A DNA stretch of 64,000 nucleotides from Listeria immobilis (lineage in GTDB: Bacteria > Bacillota > Bacilli > Lactobacillales > Listeriaceae). The stretch spans positions 35,901-99,900 of the forward strand of contig NZ_JAASTZ010000014.1 of assembly GCF_014322765.1 (NCBI RefSeq). Reading direction: 5' to 3'. Positions 9,058-17,716 of this stretch are shown piece after piece. The stretch's first letter is position 1. Every line of letters begins with the position of its first letter. The position numbers were made by a program, and so were the translations under genes. The notes below the pieces were generated by a model. It saw only the letters and a program-made list of their open reading frames with translations, searched no databases and was not told where the DNA came from.

Positions 9058-9300
9058 ATGCCTCCTGAAGTAGATTATATAAATGACGAAACTTTGAAAG
9101 TGTATGAGCAAGATAATAAATATGATAATACAAATCAACTAATTATAGATAACTCAGTCACCTTACTACTGGGCGATTATTGATTTTATGATACTACATT
9201 AGATGAATTAGACTGTTCAAATGAAGAGAAGCGGATAAAAATCAATCCAGAAGATGTTGTTATTCATTTGAAAAATATTAAGTACACCATTGTAGAATAG
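9058..9300 (+). pseudogene. Decayed family C lipoprotein (5' end lost, nonsense codon, internal deletion)
   Basis: Reading from ATG 9058, the sequence matches the middle of the lipoprotein at 18066-18737 (LPPEADYIN, then IIDNSVTLLLGDYCFYD). The Cys codon TGT is replaced by TGA at 9181-9183. After the stop the same frame continues (FYDTTLDELDCS) and then jumps to the paralogue's C-terminus (NEEKRIKINPEDVVIHLKN), so about 60 codons are missing. It ends with TAG at 9298-9300. The signal peptide is also gone. It is clearly a dead copy. Confidence 0.85.
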
Positions 9301-9392
9301 GCAACAAAAGATGGGAAAAATTCAAGAATGTAGAAAAAACGTAATGAAGCATATAGAAACATGAAAAAAATAACAAAAAGATAGGAGAACCG

Positions 9393-10253
9393 ATGAAAAA
9401 AATACTAATAGGCTTGTTCGCAATCTTATTGTTACTAGGAGGTTGTTTCAATAAAACGGCAGAAGAAAAAGCACAAGAAGGAACCACACCCGTACAAGAT
9501 TACGTGGGTCAAGGCTTTTCGTTTGTGGACGGAGACAAGTCAGCTGAACGAGTGAAAAAACATGAGGAAGAAATTAAACAAGAAGCAATCAATTATATGA
9601 AAACAACCTATAAAACAGATGTGAAAGTGAATAACGTGGTTCCAGCGAGAAATGCGGCAGTAGTGATGGTAGAGTGCGAGGAACCTATTCAATTCCATAC
9701 CTCTGTAATAGTGAGCCTAGTTCTTAATAAAGACGATGTTGGAAGCGCAAGAAGTGAAGAAGGAGAAGTAGAAAAAGCGATTGTAGGCGGATTATACGCA
9801 AAAGCATATGAGGCAGAATTTCAGCATTTGGATGCATTTGCTGAAAAAATAGCGAAGGAATATGATTTGCTAGGGATGAGAGATGAAGCTATCGATAAAA
9901 CCGCATCAGTGGGTTATGCAGAAAAATATTATTTTATTGCTTCATCGTCTTTGAGTTTTCCTAGTGTGTATCAGGCATACTTAGAAAATCAGAAAATTAC
10001 TGTAAGTGAATTAAAAATATTATTTGCAAAAGATGACCCAACGAATACTATTTTATCTATTCCAATGGAATTTTATTCTAAAGAAAATAAAATTCCTAAA
10101 CAAAAGGTAGCAGATGATTTAGCAAAAGAGCTTCGACAAGAGCAAAAGTTACCAAAAGGGAGTTATGACATTAGGGTGTATAAAAACACCATTGTAAATC
10201 GAGTTGGATTACCAGATGGTGAAGATGTAGAAGTATTAGAAATTATAAAATAG
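9393..10253 (+). CDS. DUF1672-type lipoprotein, copy 1
   Basis: A 286-residue lipoprotein with lipobox LGGC. The mature protein begins with a VQDYVGQGF motif and contains KVNNVVPARNAAVVMVE and a GGLYAKAYEAEF segment, all of which I recognise from the DUF1672 lipoproteins of staphylococci. Their function is unknown. The Shine-Dalgarno is GATAGGAG. A second copy is at 18797-19657; they differ mainly in the C-terminal 50 residues and around residues 170-180. Each is followed directly by a small-protein gene (dead here, intact at 19675). Whether DUF1672 proteins act in immunity is not established; their place in this array makes it plausible. Confidence 0.75.
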   Translation: MKKILIGLFAILLLLGGCFNKTAEEKAQEGTTPVQDYVGQGFSFVDGDKSAERVKKHEEEIKQEAINYMKTTYKTDVKVNNVVPARNAAVVMVECEEPIQFHTSVIVSLVLNKDDVGSARSEEGEVEKAIVGGLYAKAYEAEFQHLDAFAEKIAKEYDLLGMRDEAIDKTASVGYAEKYYFIASSSLSFPSVYQAYLENQKITVSELKILFAKDDPTNTILSIPMEFYSKENKIPKQKVADDLAKELRQEQKLPKGSYDIRVYKNTIVNRVGLPDGEDVEVLEIIK

Positions 10254-10268
10254 CATGGAGGAGATTAC

Positions 10269-10483
10269 ATGACAACAAAGCTAAAAACTCCAGATACAGA
10301 TTTAATTGAGTTAAGCGGGAAGTGGGTTTATAAGCATCCAAAAGAAGGGACTCCGTTAGATGTAAATAATACCACGTACTAAGTCAAAGCAGATGAATAT
10401 AACACAAAATCCGTTCTCGACTACATGATAATAAAGATCAGTGGACAGATAAAGATAGAGAGCATATTTTTGAAGGGAAGTAG
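10269..10483 (+). pseudogene. Dead copy of the 72-residue small-protein gene
   Basis: It has an ATG with a strong GGAGGAG site and reads TTKLKTPDTDL...LSGKWVYK, then hits TAA (10380-10382) where the intact copy at 19675-19893 has CAA. Sequence similarity continues beyond the stop (VKADEYNTKS), and a further frame change leads to the terminal IFEGK. One nonsense change and at least one frameshift make it nonfunctional. It follows the DUF1672 gene exactly as the intact copy does. Confidence 0.8.
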
Positions 10484-10488
10484 AGCGT

Positions 10489-11616
10489 ATGCGTAAAATA
10501 GTTATAATAATATTGAGTGTTATATTGTTGCTGTTTGGATGTTCAGCAGGAGAGAAGGATAAAAACACTTCGTTCAGTTTAAAAAAGTTGGAAAGTGAAT
10601 TTTCCTACGGGGAAGTATTTAAAGTGAATAAAAAGGAAGTAGAAAATATTATTATGCGTGTGTCTGATGATAGCCTATTATTTGGTGTACAAGACAGAGC
10701 TTCACGAGATTTTTCTTTTTATTGGACAGGATTAGATCAGAAAATGCAAAAAACTAAGAAGTTGACAATTTCTGAAAAAATAGGAGACAAGGCTGATGAA
10801 TTATATTTGGGTGTGGAAGGGTATGAAGAACTAGGTATAAGGAATGATGAAAAATTTGAAACAGTAGGTATTCTTAACTTCTCCGGTAGATATTTTGATT
10901 TGTATAAGAACAATCTTGTGGATAATTATTCTGACACTGCAGAACTCGAAAATGAAAAACAACTTACGTATTTTAGAGATACAAACGACTCTGTTGAAAG
11001 TCGAGTTTTAATAACTTGGGATAGAAATGGAAAAATAGAAAGTAAAGTGCCAATTTCAGAAGTTTTAAAAGACTCACGAGCAACATGTGATAATATGGTG
11101 GTTTTTGGAGAGTACACTTATATTTTCTCGAAAAAGACGAAGGAAATCTATCAATTAACCAATGAATTAAAGTTAGTAAAAACATATGATTTGGCTCCAT
11201 ATTTGAATAGTGGAGAATTAGAAAATGATGGTAGTTTCTTTTATCAAGCAGAATTAAAAAAAGGGATATTTTCTATCTACGAAGAGGACGGTAGTACTCA
11301 TTACTTTGATGTGAAGGCTGATAGTGTGACTCCATGGGATTTCTCTAATCCAGACTATAAAAACAAGTATATGCTGGGGACCTCCTCATTTATAGATTTA
11401 GGCAATCAACAAAATATATATTATTTGGATTCGAAAAAAACATTTGATGCAAGCGGTCGAGGCTTGAGCGGGAATGGAGATTATTACTTTTTATCTAGGA
11501 GGAACTTGACTCGCAATAATCCAAAAGAAGAAGCTAGAAATACTGCTTATTTAGTAAAAGTGAAGGGAAATAAACTAAAAGATTTTTTAGAAGAATATAG
11601 CAACAGAACTAAATAG
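10489..11616 (+). CDS. Lipoprotein, immunity-candidate family A, copy 2
   Basis: A 375-residue lipoprotein, lipobox LFGC, homologous along its whole length to the copies at 5537 and 13253: the shared landmarks are FSLKKLESEFSYGEV near the N-terminus, a TYIFSKKTKEIYQLTNEL segment and a TPWDFSNPDYKNKY segment near residue 280. It follows the dead small-protein gene, whose 3' end provides the upstream sequence. No toxin gene adjoins it, so it would be an orphan immunity gene that protects against related toxins of other strains; this is inference from the family pattern. Confidence 0.7.
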   Translation: MRKIVIIILSVILLLFGCSAGEKDKNTSFSLKKLESEFSYGEVFKVNKKEVENIIMRVSDDSLLFGVQDRASRDFSFYWTGLDQKMQKTKKLTISEKIGDKADELYLGVEGYEELGIRNDEKFETVGILNFSGRYFDLYKNNLVDNYSDTAELENEKQLTYFRDTNDSVESRVLITWDRNGKIESKVPISEVLKDSRATCDNMVVFGEYTYIFSKKTKEIYQLTNELKLVKTYDLAPYLNSGELENDGSFFYQAELKKGIFSIYEEDGSTHYFDVKADSVTPWDFSNPDYKNKYMLGTSSFIDLGNQQNIYYLDSKKTFDASGRGLSGNGDYYFLSRRNLTRNNPKEEARNTAYLVKVKGNKLKDFLEEYSNRTK

Positions 11617-11686
11617 TTAATAATGAAAATATATGAGGAAAATTGAGAAAGCTAAATAAAAAAACTATCTTAAACAGAACTGCGGA

Positions 11687-12105
11687 AGGATGAACTTCTG
11701 ATAGTTTTATGTTGTGTGGTTGTAGCCCTCATAGCATGCAAATTGGTAGATCACACAAAATATGAATCTAAACAATTTAAATATGAAAAAGTGGTGCAAA
11801 CTAACGCTGAAGTACAAGATAGGTTGAAGCTTATGGACAATAAGGTTTACTTTGAGTTGCCAAAATATTCTTTTGACAACTCAAGGGACCGATAGGGTTC
11901 AGAGAAGTAAATGATTCTTTGAGCTTAGAGAAGGCTCAATTGCTAGAACTAAAAAAATAATCAATATTGAAGACCCGATTGAAGATGAAGTTAGTGTAGG
12001 TATTTAAGCAACAAAAGTAACTCGAGATATTTTAACTAGGTTGGAAGAAGTGTTTAATGAAAAAATAAGGGATGATTTAAAGTTAGCCACTTTCTCGCCT
12101 TCTCG
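11687..12105 (+). pseudogene. Decayed family B lipoprotein
   Basis: A 632-base gap between two genes holds fragments of a family B-like lipoprotein. One frame has a signal-like stretch with lipobox ALIAC, then SKQFKYEKVVQTNAEVQDRL and LKLMDNKVYFEL, which lines up with the start of the copies at 6871 and 15144 (HSFEYGKSVEI, MEDDKLYLV). It stops at TAG near 11893. A second fragment near 12075-12105 reads DDLKLATFS, matching DLKLAAFS of the intact copies. No start codon and several frame changes: a clear remnant. Confidence 0.7.
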
Positions 12106-12130
12106 CTTAGCAGCGCCCTGCTAAGCGAGA
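12101..12130. repeat. Perfect 13-bp inverted repeat (hairpin) at a recombination boundary
   Basis: TCTCGCTTAGCAG (12101-12113) and CTGCTAAGCGAGA (12118-12130) are fully complementary around a 4-base loop. No T-run follows. The sequence on its right side (TAGGAAAGGACCCTGATTG...) recurs after position 16873 inside the chimeric gene 16563-16919, where the left arm is lost. The hairpin thus marks one parent of a recombination event. Confidence 0.8.
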
Positions 12131-12248
12131 TAGGAAAGGACCCTGATTGTGGTGCATAAATCGATTACACGATAATTTAAAAAGATAGGCTAGTGACATT
12201 TCAGCCATGATTATTTTTCTAAAACTTATTTTATAAGGAGCTAACAAA

Positions 12249-13031
12249 ATGAAAATGACTCGAACGAAAAGACTCTGGTTAATGCTGATACTAATGGTTT
12301 TAGTCTATCTGTGCTTGTACATGTTACAAGACGATAAGGAATCCAGTCATAAACATGATGATACAAAGACCATCACCAAATCTCAAACCACCACGACAGG
12401 GGATAATGGAACAATAACCAAACAAACTATCACGAATGACGATATGGAAAAGGAGCAAGAAGTAGAACTCTCTTATTACGATACGATAGAGGAAGCGGTG
12501 AAAGGCAGCAATTTTGCAATTGACGAAGAAGAAGGGGTTTCTTACACCAATAAAAAAGTAATCAAAGAAAAGGTGTTTTTCTCAGAAAGTGAAACCGATG
12601 CGCTATTATTTTTTATTGGTAATTTGTTGGAGGGGAAAGATTATAGCGATGCTTTAGTGGTATATAAATTCAAAGTCAAAAAAGAGGGAAATCAAACAAA
12701 ATACTCCACACCAACAAATGCAACACAGATTGCAGCAGAAAACGAAAAGGACATTTATGAAGAAGAGGGGAGGAAGTTTGAGATTGAAATTAACTTAAAC
12801 TTAAACAATGCCTATCAAAGCTTCAATCTCTACCCAGAAACCACCCAGCTCCAATGGGGCATGTCCTACGACAAAAATGCGCCTAATCTAACCGTCAATG
12901 GCGAACACCCTACAAAAGTGATTCCGATAGAACTAGACGGGGATGACTGTTATTTCTGGTACTATGAAGACCTAAAATATGATAGTTCCAAAAAAGCAAA
13001 AATCAGTTTTAAAAAGACAAGTGAAGAGTAA
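12249..13031 (+). CDS. Membrane-anchored protein of unknown function
   Basis: A 260-residue protein with one N-terminal membrane segment (LWLMLILMVLVYLCLYML, residues 9-26), no lipobox, and a Thr/Lys-rich linker, so the rest is likely outside the cell. The C-terminal half is beta-rich with aromatic residues (WGMSYDKNAPN, CYFWYYEDL). The TAAGGAGCT Shine-Dalgarno is 7 bases from the ATG. I do not recognise the family. It is a single-copy gene within the duplicated array and is preceded by a spacer that also recurs at 16920-16990, so it may once have been part of another copy of the block. Confidence 0.65.
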   Translation: MKMTRTKRLWLMLILMVLVYLCLYMLQDDKESSHKHDDTKTITKSQTTTTGDNGTITKQTITNDDMEKEQEVELSYYDTIEEAVKGSNFAIDEEEGVSYTNKKVIKEKVFFSESETDALLFFIGNLLEGKDYSDALVVYKFKVKKEGNQTKYSTPTNATQIAAENEKDIYEEEGRKFEIEINLNLNNAYQSFNLYPETTQLQWGMSYDKNAPNLTVNGEHPTKVIPIELDGDDCYFWYYEDLKYDSSKKAKISFKKTSEE

Positions 13032-13252
13032 AAATAAGCAAACTTAAAAAAGTAGTCAAAATAAGCAAGATTTTCCTTAGTTTAACCCAAGTAAAGCATA
13101 CCAATCTGATAATATTTTGAATGAAAAAGATTTATAGTACCAGAAGGCTTATATAAAAACTAAAAAAGCAAAAAAATTCAAGCTAAGTTATTAAATGAAG
13201 AAGTTTGGAGCAACTATGAGAAAGGTTACGTTTTTGAAGGGGAGCGAAGTTG
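13032..13252 (+). other. Intergenic spacer with dispersed repeat and gene-tail remnant
   Basis: No gene is visible. Bases 13050-13195 line up with 8893-9040 (shared AAAGCATACCAA, CTGATAATA/CTAATAATA, TTTGAATGAAAA, and a common TTCA/GTGCTA-type end), so this is another copy of the dispersed spacer block. Bases 13215-13245 (ACGTTTTTGAAGGGGAGCG) resemble the 3' tail of the small-protein gene family (VFEG). The GGGGAG serves as the Shine-Dalgarno of the next gene. Confidence 0.5.
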
Positions 13253-14386
13253 ATGAAAAAATTAATTCTAATGATTATCTGTATGTTTTGTATTTTAGTT
13301 GCTTGTAGTGAGAAAGATATTGAAAAAGATACTCCATTCGGTTTAGAAAAGATAAAAGGTAATTTTGCCTATGGAGAAGTCTATAAAATAAATAAAAAGA
13401 AATCTGAAAGTGCGATTTTACGAATGTCTGATGATAAGATGTTATTTGGTATACATGATAGAGCAACACGAGATTTTTCTTTTTATTGGTTAGGTTTGGA
13501 TCAAAAAATACAAAAAACAAAATCAATGACAGTTTCTGAAAATGTGGGAGATAAGGATGATCAATTGTTTTTAGGCGTAGAAGGCTCCAAAGAAATAGAT
13601 GTAAGGAATGATAATGCTAGCGATACAATAGGAATTATTAATTTTTCAGGAGTATATTTTGATTTTTTAAAAGGTGATTTTATAGATAAGCAGCAGAATT
13701 CAGTTGAATTAAAAAGTGGCAAACAATTAATGAGTTTCACAAGTATGGAGAATTCAATAAAAGATGGGACATTTGTTATCTGGAATAAAACCGGCAAGAT
13801 AGAAAGTCAGACATCCATTTCAAAAGTTTTAGAAAATCCACAAGCAAGCAGTGATAGTATAGGAGTTTTCGGCAAATATATTTATGTTTTTTCCAAAGAA
13901 ACAAAGACCATCTACCAATTAACCAATGAACTGCAAGTAGTAAAAAAATATAATCTAAGCGCCTATTTGTCGAAGGATAAACTAGGAGAATGGAATACTG
14001 GAGAATTTATCTATCAGAATGAACTAAAAAAATGTATATTTTATCTTAAAGAAGAAAATGGGGAAGGTCATTATTTTGATGTAACAACGGATAATATAAC
14101 TCCATGGGATTTCTCGAATCCAGATTACAAAGATAAATACGCAATACATGGTCCAAATCTTATAAATCTAAATGATGAAAATGCAGATTATAATTTGAAA
14201 ACAGCAAGGTTAAGTCGAGCTGCTGGAGAGGGTATTACTGCAAATGGAGATTATTACTTTCTATCTAGTAAAAATTTAACAGAAGAAAAACCAAAAGAAG
14301 AAGCTTTATATACAAGATATTTAATAAAAGTGGAAAAAGACAAGTTAAAAAGTTTTCTCGAAGAATATGGAAAGAAGAACAATTAA
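13253..14386 (+). CDS. Lipoprotein, immunity-candidate family A, copy 3
   Basis: A 377-residue lipoprotein with lipobox LVAC. I chose ATG 13253 over the TTG three bases upstream because GGGGAG is 9 bases from it. It is homologous over its full length to the copies at 5537 and 10489 (FGLEKIKGNFAYGEVYKINK, YVFSKETKTIYQLTNELQVV, TPWDFSNPDYKDKY). Copy 3 lies directly upstream of the orphan toxin tip at 14537-15142, the reverse of the toxin-then-immunity order at 3932-6679. This suggests that an LXG gene body once lay between them and was deleted. Confidence 0.7.
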   Translation: MKKLILMIICMFCILVACSEKDIEKDTPFGLEKIKGNFAYGEVYKINKKKSESAILRMSDDKMLFGIHDRATRDFSFYWLGLDQKIQKTKSMTVSENVGDKDDQLFLGVEGSKEIDVRNDNASDTIGIINFSGVYFDFLKGDFIDKQQNSVELKSGKQLMSFTSMENSIKDGTFVIWNKTGKIESQTSISKVLENPQASSDSIGVFGKYIYVFSKETKTIYQLTNELQVVKKYNLSAYLSKDKLGEWNTGEFIYQNELKKCIFYLKEENGEGHYFDVTTDNITPWDFSNPDYKDKYAIHGPNLINLNDENADYNLKTARLSRAAGEGITANGDYYFLSSKNLTEEKPKEEALYTRYLIKVEKDKLKSFLEEYGKKNN

Positions 14387-14421
14387 TTTTTAAAGAATTT
14401 ACAAAGCATTTTAATATATCC

Positions 14422-14453
14422 AAAGGTGCATATAAAAGCCTATATGTGCCTTT
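14422..14453 (+). terminator. Possible terminator hairpin after family A copy 3
   Basis: AAAGGTGCATATA (14422-14434) pairs with TATATGTGCCTTT (14441-14453) over 13 base pairs with two G-U pairs and a 6-base loop. The tail is A-rich rather than T-rich, so termination may be weak. It separates the lipoprotein from the toxin-tip remnant. Confidence 0.45.
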
Positions 14454-14536
14454 AAAAGGAAAAAGTAAGTGTATTTTATTTAAAAAAGAGGTAAATTAAG
14501 TACATTTTAAAAAAATTGACTCTAACATTTTCGTAA

Positions 14537-15142
14537 AAGGATTGGAACAAGAAAGTAAGTCAATATAAAGATCAGTATGGGGATGACAAACGTCTATTTA
14601 ACTTTTCTATTAAACATTATGGAGATGAATACAAGATTGCTGGTGATATGGGAGATGATGTAGTAAAAGATTTAAATGAAAAAATAGAGTCTAATAATGC
14701 TAATTGGGCTATTCCGATTGTAACTTTTGCGGTGGGCTCATTGCCCATAATAGGAATGCCGATATCAGTGATGACTACTGCTGGGGATGTAGGGGAGGCA
14801 GTCACGGAAGATGAAAAAATTAAAGCAAAAATTAAAATGGAGAACTTAAAGTCAACAGCGGATACATTTAAAATGACATTAAGTATACAAACAATTCATC
14901 AGGAAAACCCGTTAGAGGATATGGTAAACATAGATATCCAACCAACTAAGGGAACTAGAGATATTTTAGGTAGATGGAAGAAAAAATCTGAAACAATTAC
15001 AGATCCGAATAAAGGCGGAGGGAGCTTTCCGAAAGCAGAAATTTCTTCTGGAGAGCTAGATTATGTAGAGCTGTATAAACGATTCCAAGATGCAGAATTT
15101 GACCGAGATGTTAGCAATAATATTACAGAAGGGATAGAGTAA
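14537..15142 (+). pseudogene. Orphan LXG toxin tip (5'-truncated toxin; ORF from ATG 14648)
   Basis: The frame is open from 14537, after a TAA, and shows no LXG domain. Similarity to the toxin at 3932 begins before the first usable ATG (14648, 164 residues): FSIKHYGDEYK..., then NWAIPIVTFAVGSLPIIG against NWVIPMVAYGVGFIPVAG, and PTKGTRDILGRWKKK against PTKETNDIMKRWKER. The match outside the current ORF shows that a longer toxin gene was truncated. Without LXG it cannot be exported by EssC, but such orphan tips can be donors for toxin switching by recombination. A family B lipoprotein follows two bases later. No convincing Shine-Dalgarno precedes 14648. Confidence 0.8.
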
Positions 15143-15143
15143 A

Positions 15144-16253
15144 ATGAAAAAAATAATTTTCTGCCTTTTAGTAGCCAGCTGTCTTCTCGTTGGTTGTACA
15201 CAAAAATCTCCTGAACCACATCAACCGCACTCTTTCGAATATGGGAAGTCAGTAGAAATAGATATAGGAGGTTCTTTACAAATCATGGAAGATGACAAGC
15301 TTTATCTAGTTTCAGGTATGTATTCTGAAGGCGCGAGCGATCTAGGAAATGAAGTGAGTTTTAAAAAGATTCCTTCTAATTTAAAGTTAACTCAAAGTCA
15401 AATGCTCCCAATAACAAATTTAAAAAGTGATGATTTAAAGTTAGCTGCTTTCTCATCTAGTTCTAACCCATCTGGGGAAATGAGCATATTTTATGGAGCA
15501 CAAGAAAAAGGGATTGTCGTAGGACCAGAAAAATATATACCCATCTCATCGAATATAAACAAAGAAAAAGGGGATTATATTGGAACGGGCACTTTTACTA
15601 ATGGTGAAAATACGATACTGTTTTCTAAGAGAAATGACAAGGACTACACGCTAACTCGGTGGAGTAAAAAAGGGGAAATCAACAAAGAAAAGCCTTTAGC
15701 CGATATTATCAAAGATACAGCATTTTCTGCGAATCGAATGACGGTTTTTCAAGATACTATTTATATTTATTCTTATAAAAGTCAAAAAGTATATGTTATT
15801 TCTCAAGATTTAGAATTATTACATGCCTGGGATGTAGGAGAAGAATTAAAAAAAGTTCCCCTTGAAGATTGGGGAACTCCGGTTCAATTTGCCCAACAAA
15901 GGGAGCTGGGAGAACTATTTTTATATAATAGTGAAAAACCAGAACAAGGTTTTTATCAAATAAGTGATACTGGCGTGAAAAAATTAGCGCGTGGCCAAGC
16001 GAAATATCGAGATAAGTTTATCGTGGTTGGTGGTCTTGTTTGTGATTTATTCCAAGGGAAAGCGTCTTTGGCAGATTACAAAAACATAGTCAATCAAATG
16101 GTGTTGACATCTGATGGTGATGCGTATTTTACGGGACACCAAGACCTTAGTAATCCCAAGAAAAAACCTAACAAAGACAAACTCTATTTAACCAAAATAA
16201 ACAAAAAATCTTTACCTGCGTTTATCAAAGAATTGAATGAAAAAAACAAGTAG
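15144..16253 (+). CDS. Lipoprotein, immunity-candidate family B, copy 2
   Basis: A 369-residue lipoprotein, lipobox LVGC, very close to the copy at 6871-7980 in DNA and protein. The ATG lies one base after the stop codon of the toxin-tip frame, so the pair looks like a toxin tip with its cognate immunity gene. Differences from copy 1 cluster around residues 25-35, 130-150 and 290-310. Beyond its stop the duplicated spacer continues for more than 300 bases, identical in layout to copy 1. Role as immunity protein is inferred from position. Confidence 0.75.
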   Translation: MKKIIFCLLVASCLLVGCTQKSPEPHQPHSFEYGKSVEIDIGGSLQIMEDDKLYLVSGMYSEGASDLGNEVSFKKIPSNLKLTQSQMLPITNLKSDDLKLAAFSSSSNPSGEMSIFYGAQEKGIVVGPEKYIPISSNINKEKGDYIGTGTFTNGENTILFSKRNDKDYTLTRWSKKGEINKEKPLADIIKDTAFSANRMTVFQDTIYIYSYKSQKVYVISQDLELLHAWDVGEELKKVPLEDWGTPVQFAQQRELGELFLYNSEKPEQGFYQISDTGVKKLARGQAKYRDKFIVVGGLVCDLFQGKASLADYKNIVNQMVLTSDGDAYFTGHQDLSNPKKKPNKDKLYLTKINKKSLPAFIKELNEKNK

Positions 16254-16279
16254 TATTCCGTGCTCATAAATAGTTTTGA

Positions 16280-16505
16280 TACAGATATTCTTTTCGAAAT
16301 AAAGCTGAAGAATATAAAGAGTATCAGCAAGTCCATAAAATTAGCCCCTATAACAAAGCTGTAATGGGGCTTATAAAAAACCAGATAGCTCTATTTTCAT
16401 ATGAAACAATAAGAAAGATGGACAGTTGCAGATAGAAAATATGTTTTTGGGGAAAGTGGAAGATTAATTTATTCGTCAGCCAGACATAAAGAAATATGCT
16501 TTTAA
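16280..16505 (+). pseudogene. Broken small ORF remnant, copy 2 of the duplicated spacer
   Basis: This is the counterpart of 8007-8234 with the same EEYKEYQQVHKISPYNKAV stretch. It has lost single bases in the GATGAGCTC region (here GATAGCTC), so the frame is now broken, and its internal stop is TAA instead of TAG. It fills the 309-base gap between the family B lipoprotein and the chimeric membrane protein gene. Confidence 0.5.
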
Positions 16506-16562
16506 ACAGCAAGATAATGGCTTACAGTGATACTATTATAAAAATAGAAAGAGGCAGAGAAG

Positions 16563-16919
16563 ATGAAAATTGGTGTAAAAAGAAATACGGGAGCAATGGG
16601 AGCAGCAAGTAAAATATCGTTAAAACTAGATAAACAAAAAGTAAAGTCGTTAAAACACAAGGAAGAGGTAGCACTAGAGATACAGGGGGATTCTGCTGAA
16701 ATAAGTGCGAATCAGTGGTTTTTTGGAAGCAAGACAGTGAAAGTAAGTGCTGGAGAAACCGTAGAAATCCAAACCAATCCTAAGTCTATCTTATCCTTTA
16801 TTGGCGTAATTTTTTTACTAGTTTTATCATTCTTTTTAAATAATCCAATTGTGAGTGTTATAGCATTAGTACTTAGCCTGCTGAGCGAAATAGGAAGGGA
16901 CTCTAATTGGGCCTTATAA
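16563..16919 (+). CDS. Chimeric copy 2 of the small membrane protein
   Basis: 118 residues. The first roughly 102 residues match the protein at 8292-8690 with a single Asn/Ser difference. After SVIALV the sequence switches to LSLLSEIGRDSNWAL and stops, instead of continuing with the second membrane helix (GILGVIVYF). The DNA from about 16873 on matches the spacer at 12112-12240, so the 3' end was replaced by recombination with that spacer. The protein keeps one complete hydrophobic segment and may be nonfunctional. Confidence 0.6.
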   Translation: MKIGVKRNTGAMGAASKISLKLDKQKVKSLKHKEEVALEIQGDSAEISANQWFFGSKTVKVSAGETVEIQTNPKSILSFIGVIFLLVLSFFLNNPIVSVIALVLSLLSEIGRDSNWAL

Positions 16920-17062
16920 ATCGACTATACGGTAATTTAAAAAGAAAAAATAGTGACTTTTCAGATTCACTTATTTTTCTAAAACTTATGAAGAAATAGA
17001 CAAAATGGCGGCAGATACAATTGGTAATGGTGTTTAATAAATAGAAGAGAGTGGGTTAAAAG

Positions 17063-17704
17063 ATGCGCGGTGTAAGTTTAATGAAATTCATTGGTATGAC
17101 AATGGTTGTATTGGCTTTAGTACTAGCTGGATGCGGAAATGAAGAAACTACAAAGACAGAAACAAAGAAACAACCAAAAAGTGTTGAGAAACAGGAGAAA
17201 AAAGTAAAGATTGAAAGTAACGAAGGAAAACCACAGCATGAACAGCTGATTACAGTGAATATGCCCCCAGAAATAAAGTATCTTGATAACGAAACTATTG
17301 ATATCTATAAACAAGATGAGAAAAAATATGATAATACAGTACAAGCTATTACAGATGATTCAATCACACTTTTGCTAGGAGAGTATTGTTTTTATGACTC
17401 AGACATGGATACAGTGAAATGCTCTGTCATTGTTGTAAACGGGACGAATACAACTATTGAACAACTTAGTTTTCAAGCTAGTATAGAAGTTAAGACACAA
17501 CCAAATAAAACCTTTGAAGACGATTTTACTTATGAATTCATAGAAGTTGAAACGGGAGTACTTCAACCAAATAAAGGATTTCCAGCAATTTTAGGTTTTT
17601 TGGAAAAAAATCCATTAGAAGATGATGGAGATAAGATGATAAAGTTAAATCCTCAAGATATAACCGTCCAATTAAAAAATATTCAATACAATGCTGTAGA
17701 ATAG
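17063..17704 (+). CDS. Family C lipoprotein, copy 1
   Basis: A 213-residue lipoprotein, lipobox LAGC, followed by a Lys/Thr/Glu-rich linker and a beta-rich domain (SITLLLGEYCFYDSDMD, IVVNGTNTTIEQLSFQ, LNPQDITVQLKNIQY). I kept the first ATG because GAGTGGG lies upstream and there is no ribosome site before the next Met. A paralogue starts at 18066 and a dead copy is at 9058-9300. The fold looks like the small Ig-like secreted lipoproteins of Firmicutes, and the protein at 21481 may be a distant relative. Function unknown. Confidence 0.7.
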   Translation: MRGVSLMKFIGMTMVVLALVLAGCGNEETTKTETKKQPKSVEKQEKKVKIESNEGKPQHEQLITVNMPPEIKYLDNETIDIYKQDEKKYDNTVQAITDDSITLLLGEYCFYDSDMDTVKCSVIVVNGTNTTIEQLSFQASIEVKTQPNKTFEDDFTYEFIEVETGVLQPNKGFPAILGFLEKNPLEDDGDKMIKLNPQDITVQLKNIQYNAVE

Positions 17705-17716
17705 GGAAAACAAAAG

